Assembly: GCA_028689655.1 (NCBI GenBank) | Contig: JAQVCT010000030.1 | Coordinates: forward strand, 1-32,613 | Source: Lachnospiraceae bacterium | GTDB lineage: Bacteria > Bacillota > Clostridia > Lachnospirales > Lachnospiraceae | Length of the DNA: 32,613 bases | Reading direction: 5' to 3' | Shown here: positions 32,573 through 32,613 of the stretch, in pieces | How the letters are laid out: each line of letters begins with the position of its first letter | How positions within the stretch are numbered: the stretch's first letter is position 1 | Made by a program: the position numbers and the translations under genes | The notes under the pieces: generated by a model | Told to the model about the DNA's origin: nothing | The model's input: the letters and a program-made list of their open reading frames with translations, nothing else | Databases searched by the model: none

Positions 32573-32613
32573 CTCTGTTCCTCCTCGTGTTTTCTATTGA
32601 TTTGATTCTGTTA

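Overview
The window looks like a chromosomal catabolic island from a low-to-moderate-GC anaerobe of the Bacillota, most likely class Clostridia (Lachnospiraceae-like). The evidence is the strong AGGAGG-type ribosome binding sites, the S-layer-homology (SLH) surface protein with an InlB-type repeat, Gram-positive style lipoprotein signals, and PrpR-type sigma-54 activators. This is inferred from sequence character only. Almost everything is on the minus strand; the main exception is one plus-strand regulator at 11850-13772.

Layout, read in the direction of transcription (high to low coordinates). (1) 32572-27185: a 1795-residue SLH surface protein, GC-rich compared with its neighbours. (2) 27033-25929: a pair of half-size chromate-type (ChrA) transporters behind a sigma-54 promoter. 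(3) 25637-21616: a tripartite tricarboxylate transporter (TTT; TctB-TctA-TctC) plus a PdxA-family dehydrogenase, behind a second sigma-54 promoter. (4) 21280-20330: an Rpn/PD-(D/E)XK nuclease-like gene. (5) 20025-18655: a homoserine-dehydrogenase-like/SAF-domain oxidoreductase with its own sigma-54 promoter. (6) 18156-13826: a second TTT system (TctC-TctB-TctA) plus an amidohydrolase, again behind a sigma-54 promoter. (7) 11539-5145: an operon of a TIM-barrel isomerase, an Asp/Glu-racemase-like protein, a split transketolase, two paralogous TIM-barrel isomerases and a D-2-hydroxyacid dehydrogenase, behind a fifth sigma-54 promoter and divergent from the plus-strand activator. (8) 4605-1: a second sigma-54 activator, sigma-54 itself (rpoN), an aldo/keto reductase and the start of glycerate kinase.

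The genes fit a scheme in which TTT systems import carboxylated sugars or sugar acids, and dehydrogenases, isomerases and the split transketolase convert them. Hydroxypyruvate/glycerate-level intermediates would then enter glycolysis through glycerate kinase. The substrate cannot be named from sequence. The locus carries its own sigma-54, two enhancer-binding activators and five textbook -24/-12 promoters. Two classes of upstream half-site (TGTTTCA and TGCAACA) suggest that each activator owns a subset of the operons.

The least expected feature is a family of structured repeats. An 85-88 bp element sits exactly where two genes would otherwise overlap by ATGA (rpoN/aldo-keto reductase, three tandem copies; TIM isomerase/racemase, one copy). 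Each copy recreates a Shine-Dalgarno sequence at its downstream end, and its arms are complementary to the local Shine-Dalgarno/start region. A separate 56-bp hairpin array, five tandem copies inside a 16-bp inverted repeat, fills the leader of the rpoN-linked activator.
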